A stretch of 31,281 nucleotides of DNA from the IMG/VR virus record IMGVR_UViG_3300020450_000062, positions 1 to 31,281 of that record. One strand, 5' to 3'. Below the pieces are notes generated by a model. That model was not told the origin of the DNA. It made no database searches and worked only from the letters and a program-made list of their open reading frames with translations. This stretch comes from a virus. Made by a program: the position numbers and the translations under genes. The first letter of the stretch is position 1. Every line of letters begins with the position of its first letter. Positions 30,786 through 31,281 of this stretch are shown piece by piece.

Positions 30786-30862
30786 AGATTCGGATCGTAC
30801 TTAAAGATGATATAAAGCACCACGATGAATGCAATTACAAGTAGTGATAGAAAAGTAATCAT
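30782..30862 (-). CDS. Single-pass membrane micropeptide (26 aa)
   Basis: Reads MITFLSLLVIAFIVVLYIIF followed by KYDPNL. Residues 3-20 form one clear transmembrane helix with a short charged end. It starts 3 nt after the glycosyltransferase-like gene stop and ends on an ATGA overlap with the 56-aa gene, so it fits the coupled chain. Short single-helix proteins are common in T4-like phages, with unknown roles. A short ORF of hydrophobic codons can arise by chance, but the two junctions argue that it is real. Confidence 0.6.
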   Translation of the reverse strand: MITFLSLLVIAFIVVLYIIFKYDPNL

Positions 30863-30865
30863 AAT

Positions 30866-31281
30866 TTAAATAATACGAGTTTTTTCATGTCCTACGCGAA
30901 TTCGAGGATCGCACCAGATTTCATAACCAGCCTCTTTGGCATCGAGACAGAACGAGACATCTTCGCCACACATATCCTGTACATTACCAGACTCAAAGAC
31001 CTGCATCTTTGGAGCAAACCAAGGATAAGGCATCTTTTTCTTACCGTTTTCATCAAAGTCTTCAAAGACTCCTTTCTCTATGAGTAACCAACCGAATCCT
31101 GCATAGTCAACAGTGAAAGGTTTGGTGCGTTTCTGTATTGTATCGACTGTTTCATGATTCATGACTCCACCATTATTTGAGAAATCTTCCTCATCTAACC
31201 AGTGTGCAACTGATGTAGTACGACCATCTTCAGTACAATACCAACCAGATACGATTGGTCTTACCTTTTTATCATCAACAA
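30866..31281 (-). CDS. Glycosyltransferase-like protein, C-terminal part (partial)
   Basis: The frame is open to the right edge, so the true start lies outside the window; the internal Met at 31162 is not the likely start. About 138 residues are visible. They include VSGWYCTEDGRTTSVAHWL, DYAGFGWLLIEKGVFEDF, MPYPWFAPKMQVF and GEDVSFCLDAKEAGYEIWCD followed by a RVGHEK tail. The GFGWLLI, YPWF and GEDVSFC ... G-x-x-I ... D ... VGH pattern is that of GT-A fold (family 2 type) transferases in phages and cyanobacteria; the Glu-Asp pair would be near the active site. The donor-binding DxD region is expected upstream and cannot be seen. The substrate, host glycan or phage virion, is unknown. Confidence 0.7.
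   Translation of the reverse strand, partial: VDDKKVRPIVSGWYCTEDGRTTSVAHWLDEEDFSNNGGVMNHETVDTIQKRTKPFTVDYAGFGWLLIEKGVFEDFDENGKKKMPYPWFAPKMQVFESGNVQDMCGEDVSFCLDAKEAGYEIWCDPRIRVGHEKTRII

Noticed and set aside
30866-31162. Reading the glycosyltransferase-like gene as a complete 98-aa protein starting at 31162
   Set aside because: The frame stays open to the window edge and the residues upstream (VSGWYCTEDGRTTSVAHWL) clearly belong to the same domain, so the gene is truncated by the window.
1-31281. tRNA genes, CRISPR arrays, insertion sequences or attachment sites
   Set aside because: Almost all bases are in coding sequence; no cloverleaf, spaced DNA direct repeats, transposase gene or inverted terminal repeats were seen. 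The repeats present are protein-level modules.

Overview
This window is the virion-assembly region of a T4-like marine myovirus, most likely a cyanophage (Kyanoviridae type). The sequence is AT-rich (roughly one third G+C by eye). Every gene I can support lies on the minus strand, so transcription runs from right to left, and coding is almost gapless, with many 1-4 nt stop/start overlaps. Host assignment is inference: the T4-type baseplate and neck genes, the expanded fibre and structural proteins, speD beside gene 25 and TATAAATA late promoters together resemble cyanophages, but no host-specific gene such as psbA is present.

Right end (about 31281-29130), in transcription order: the 3' part of a glycosyltransferase-like gene; a chain of tiny coupled ORFs (26, 56, 41 and 55-57 codons); a 229-aa conserved-looking protein of unknown function; a 46-aa acidic ORF; and speD, an S-adenosylmethionine decarboxylase, an auxiliary metabolic gene for polyamine synthesis.

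Middle (29103-5315): the baseplate-wedge block in T4 order. It holds gp25, gp6, a 4220-aa giant in the gp7 position, gp8, and a 2398-aa DUF4815-type structural protein where T4 has genes 9-11. The first ~280 residues of the giant resemble the C-terminal part of T4 gp7. The rest is a mosaic of repeat modules with a degenerate YHYH-like domain near residue 1300 and a cupredoxin-like domain with a full set of candidate copper ligands at the C-terminus.

Left end (5318-1): a 70-aa coiled-coil protein, a 116-aa beta-sandwich-like protein, a 76-aa fibre-repeat-like protein, a 564-aa fibre-like protein, a second 70-aa coiled-coil protein, the neck proteins gp13 and gp14, and the first nine codons of gp15.

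Exact TATAAATA boxes precede gp25, gp8 and the 116-aa gene. Variants (GATAAATA, CATAAATA, AATAAATA) precede the 46-aa/speD pair and, about 100 nt upstream, the two giant genes. The main novelties are the architecture of the giant gp7-like protein and one repeat family that appears in gp14, gp8, the giant and the DUF4815 protein. I saw no tRNA, CRISPR array, IS element, convincing terminator or plus-strand gene. Homology statements rest on remembered family sequences, not on a search.
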